Assembly (NCBI GenBank): GCA_027596945.1
Contig: JADGJH010000877.1
Location: 1,257 to 13,523, forward strand
Direction: 5' to 3'
DNA from: Physocladia obscura
Taxonomy: Eukaryota; Chytridiomycota; Chytridiomycetes; Chytridiales; Chytriomycetaceae
Length of the DNA stretch: 12,267 bases
Shown here in pieces: positions 9,422 to 12,267 of the stretch. Position 1 is the first letter of the stretch, and every line of letters starts with the position of its first letter. Under the pieces are notes generated by a model. It saw only the letters and a program-made list of their open reading frames with translations. It did no database searches and had not been told where the DNA came from. A program made the position numbers and the translations under genes.

Positions 9422-9782
9422 CACCATGACCACTTCCCAGGACGCTGCAAATTCCAAACGAAAAGTTTGGCAGATTTTCAACTGTTATCATAACCTGGCT
9501 AAATAGCAGCAGGAAACACAAGCAGTTACAAAGGACAGCGTTACAGAAATGTGGACTGCTTAATTCGCACAAGCAGGCCGGAAATGATTAACGAAGTTTA
9601 AAATCAAGTTCTTCTGATGTTGATTGGAGATGCCGGTTTTTTTGTGCTTTCTTTTGCTTTTTTCATCGTATTCAGATTCAGTTCAACAGAGTGTATCTAG
9701 AGATGGCAGTTCATTTTGTATTTCCTTATTTGCTTTTCTATTTTTTTTATTTTTTATTTTTTATTCTCTTATGCTTCAAAAG
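9422..9782. other. Spacer or 5' region of the ArfGAP gene, no confident exon
   Basis: No long credible frame is present. An ATG in the strong context CACCATGAC at 9426 opens a 26-codon frame (MTTSQDAANSKRKVWQIF and so on) that stops at 9506. It could be the first exon of the downstream gene or an upstream ORF. The T-rich blocks at 9636-9665 and 9723-9770, each followed by AG, look like intron 3' ends, so small 5' exons of the ArfGAP gene may lie here. One candidate ends at a GTATGT donor at 9836 and encodes a basic peptide NRKKTRFRRWV. I cannot fix these borders. Confidence 0.4.
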
Positions 9783-9927
9783 CAAGAGCGGACAAATACT
9801 GCAACAGAAAAAAAACGAGATTTCGGCGGTGGGTTGTATGTGAGTCACACGTCAAGTTTTGTGCATTTTTGGCTTTGTCAAATTTTCATTCGAATCAATT
9901 TCCCATTTCTTGTACGGAAGGCAGCAG

Positions 9928-12252
9928 GATTCCGCGCAACACTCAGACTTGACAAGCGACGATTATCTTAGACTATTAAAAGGTATTGGACGAAGAATTC
10001 CGAAAATGGACGTTGATTCGGTGCTGGAGCGACTGGGGACGCAGATGCAAAAGCAAAAGAGCGAAGTTGATAGTGAAGGAGCTGGGGTTGAGCAGGGGCT
10101 GTACACGGGGCGCGGAAAGGGCGCGGCAGTGGCCATCGGGCGCGACGGCAGTGTGCAGGTGATTGCCTTGGCTACGGGCGCAACGCTGCTGGTTGCGCCG
10201 GTCGTATTGGTGACGGTCAAGGTGCTTGCCACGCCGCCGACCGTGGCGTTGTTTGCCGCATCCTCCGCCTCGCCTATCGGTCCGAACGCCACGGGCGGCA
10301 CCGGCATCGCCACCGCCACGCACCACAACACACCGTCTGCTGCTGCTGCTGTTAACCCTGCGGCAACAATAACCACTTCTTCCGCCGCTTCCATTCTCTC
10401 TGGCGCCACCGGCCTCACCGCGACCACCTCAGCCAGGTCCGCAAAAGTTCACTTCCAACTCGTCACTCCCTCTGCCCAACTGCCGATGTTTGCCTTGTCA
10501 ATGCCGCACTTCCAGCGTCTACGCAGTGACCTCGAAACGGCCCGCCAAAATGTCCTCACTAACGCAACCACCACTGCGTCGACTTCAGCCTCTGGCACCC
10601 AAGTTAACTCGTCCTCCATCTCCTCAAATTATCCCAACTACAACAACAACTACGCTTTTAACTACTCCTCAAACAACATCCACCGCCATTCATTTGACGC
10701 CGGCGCTCTCTCAATTAGTCCTGGTGTCGCCCTGCTTGAGTATCTTAAACTTACCGACAAGTCGAACGCTCGTTGTGGGGGCTGTGGTCGTCGTAATCCC
10801 AACTGGGCTGCCGTCCAGAAGATCTTGCTTATCACTTTGGTTGTCTGCGACTGTAAGACTGCAAGATTCCCTTTTATTCCATCATTCTCTAACTAGTGCG
10901 ACAGACTGCAGTGGCTTTTATCGTAGCAATTCTGAATTTATTGTTCGTTCTTTTTTATTTGACGTTGCAGTCTTTGAGGTTCAAATCCCTTCCCTTCCAA
11001 ACCAAACCGGCGCATTTTTCTGATATCCTTTATGAAAATTTTCTGTTGCAAATTTATAAAAAATTTTTCACTTTTTTAGGACAAAAAATCTGACATATAC
11101 ATCTCAATCTCAAAAGCATCAAACATGACTGCATGCCTAGAACTTCTTCAAGCCTCGTCAGATCTCTCGAAAATGCGTCTATTTTTTCAGACACCCGAAA
11201 CAGACGAATTCCTGATTGAAGATGACAGCGACAACGAAGGTCCACCTTACATGAATATCCACCACGCTGCCGACAACAATTTAAATTTTGATTACACATA
11301 CATGCCTGCAACAACAACACCGCCAAATGTTGGAAACAGAAGTCGCATCGAAAGCTCTCCTATTATGCCACGACGGCCGTCTCCAATCCCTTCTGCATCC
11401 ATCATGACTGGCACAACAAGAGACACTAGAGGAGATGGATCATCGAAAGGAAAATCAAAGCTCCAAGATAGCTTGCTGCGCACCCAAAACGGCATTCTTA
11501 AATTGATATCCGGCCGCAACTCCAACACAGAGCTTCGTCGCAAAAGCACTAACAAGAGTGTCGACAGCGGCACAAGCAACAGCACAGGTAGCAGTATGCA
11601 TCAAATGGGTGACAGGGCAACTACAATCAGCGCCGATGCCGTTATTAGCAGAAAGAATAGTGGGAGTCACGGCGGTCTCACTTTCTTTGGTAGTGGTACC
11701 AGCAGTGTTATTGGTAGCAGTGGAGGTGGCGATGGTAGTGGCGGTGGCGGGGATTCTAGTTCTCTACGGCGACGGAATTCATATTCAAGCATCCAAGGCG
11801 GTCGAGCAGGCACAGGAGGAGCGTCTGGAAGCAGCAGCAACAGTATATTGACCAACTTTTTGAATTTCGGCGGCAGTCATACTGGCCGCAATGGCGATAG
11901 TGGTGTAGAACCAGCTCGATCTGCAACTGCTCGATCAGCCACGCGATTAGATGCGCCTGCTGTTGATTCGCAGCAAACACCATTATCGTTGGCTACGGCA
12001 ATGTTGGTTGTGGATCAGGCGCGATTGACACCTACTGTTGTTTTGGGAGAACATAACGCTCCTAATAGTGGAGGTGAAATTGAACATCAAATTCAGCAAC
12101 AAAAGATTGGTAGCGGTAGTCATCGTGAAGAACAGCAAGTTGTTTCGCGCGGAAATAGTATAAAGGAGTCCATGCGAAAACTGAGTCTTAAGGCACGGAT
12201 TGCAAAAACTGTTTTGCCTGGCAGTAGTAGTGGTGTTGGCGATGGATCATAA
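9928..12252 (+). CDS. Divergent ArfGAP-domain protein with PH-like fragment and Ser/Gly-rich tail (5' end unresolved)
   Basis: Probable GTPase-activating protein for Arf, acting in membrane traffic. Proposed exons are 9928-10852, 10905-10978 and 11080-12252. The 52-bp intron 10853-10904 (donor GTAAGA, CTAAC branch site, CAG acceptor) splits the zinc finger. Joined, it reads CGGCGRRNPNWAAV, a spacer, then CDYCSGFYRSN, matching the family pattern CxxCG..NPxWAS...CxxCSGIHR. The catalytic Arg after CSG is kept and VRSFLFD parallels VRSLTLD. The Cys2-Cys3 spacer is 20 residues rather than about 16. Upstream, VVLVTVKVL and KVHFQLVTPSAQ resemble PH-domain strands, parted by an Ala/Thr-rich insert of about 80 residues. 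After the finger, SDIYISISKASNMTACLELL recalls the ankyrin helix that follows ArfGAP in ACAP-like proteins. The last ~300 residues are disordered, Ser/Gly/Asn-rich, with RRRNS and RKNS phosphosite-like motifs. The second intron (donor GTTCAA at 10979) is the weakest junction. No BAR domain is visible; the start probably lies upstream of 9928. Confidence 0.6.
11688..11757 (+). repeat. GGT/AGT-rich low-complexity coding repeat
   Basis: Imperfect GGT-AGT-GGC triplets in the tail of the ArfGAP gene encode a Gly/Ser tract (GSGTSSVIGSSGGGDGSGGG). It fits replication slippage in a disordered region and is translated in frame with no interruption. Confidence 0.7.
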
Positions 12253-12267
12253 TGATGTAGTTTAGAT

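Noticed and set aside
9963..10427. Minus-strand Ala/Val-rich open frame opposite the ArfGAP gene
   Set aside because: It mirrors the biased Ala/Thr codons of the plus strand and has no recognisable motif. The plus frame links by phase-consistent splicing to an ArfGAP finger.
10970..11000. GGTTCAAATCC at 10978-10988, which fits a tRNA B-box
   Set aside because: The flanking bases do not form a T-arm stem, there is no A-box at the right distance and no acceptor stem, and the site fits inside the ArfGAP exon/intron border.
1..12267. Mobile element, virus-derived sequence, CRISPR array or bacterial operon
   Set aside because: No transposase or integrase motifs, terminal repeats, regularly spaced repeats or ribosome-binding sites were seen. 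All well-supported genes are ordinary intron-containing nuclear genes.

Overview
The window is eukaryotic nuclear DNA, most likely from a fungus. Its genes are split by short spliceosomal introns with CTAAC/TAAC-like branch points and YAG acceptors. One gene encodes a Zn2Cys6 binuclear-cluster regulator, a class found almost only in fungi. The FGAM synthase follows the yeast Ade6 sequence closely. The many poly(A)/poly(T) runs in introns and spacers, and the Ser/Asn/Gly-rich tails, would fit an early-diverging (chytrid-like) fungus, but that placement is inference. I see no bacterial operon signals, mobile elements, CRISPR arrays, tRNAs or rRNAs.

Layout. (1) Positions ~90-737 (+) hold the 3' part of a lysine-rich protein I do not recognise. 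(2) Positions 777-2457 (+) hold a complete five-exon gene for the mitochondrial succinyl-CoA ligase beta subunit (TCA cycle), starting only 39 bp after gene 1. (3) Positions 2800-3720 (-) hold a two-exon gene for a short Zn2Cys6 transcription factor, convergent with the ligase gene. (4) Positions 4222-9042 (-) hold a complete five-exon gene for phosphoribosylformylglycinamidine synthase (yeast ADE6; step 4 of purine synthesis). (5) Positions 9041-9421 (+) hold a tiny gene of about 53 codons. Its exon 2 is clear, and its best start codon lies in a CCATGG palindrome that is also the ADE6 start codon on the other strand. (6) About 9928-12252 (+) encodes the C-terminal part of a divergent ArfGAP protein: a PH-like fragment, an ArfGAP zinc finger split by a 52-bp intron, an ankyrin-like helix pair and a long Ser/Gly-rich tail.

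The two metabolic genes (TCA cycle and de novo purine synthesis) and the regulator are neighbours, but nothing in the sequence shows that they are co-regulated. Exon borders were set by reading phase and by matching recalled family sequences. The ligase, FGAM synthase and Zn2Cys6 models each close exactly in frame (436, 1371 and 268 residues). The first gene's 5' end, the start of gene 5 and the 5' end of the ArfGAP gene remain uncertain.
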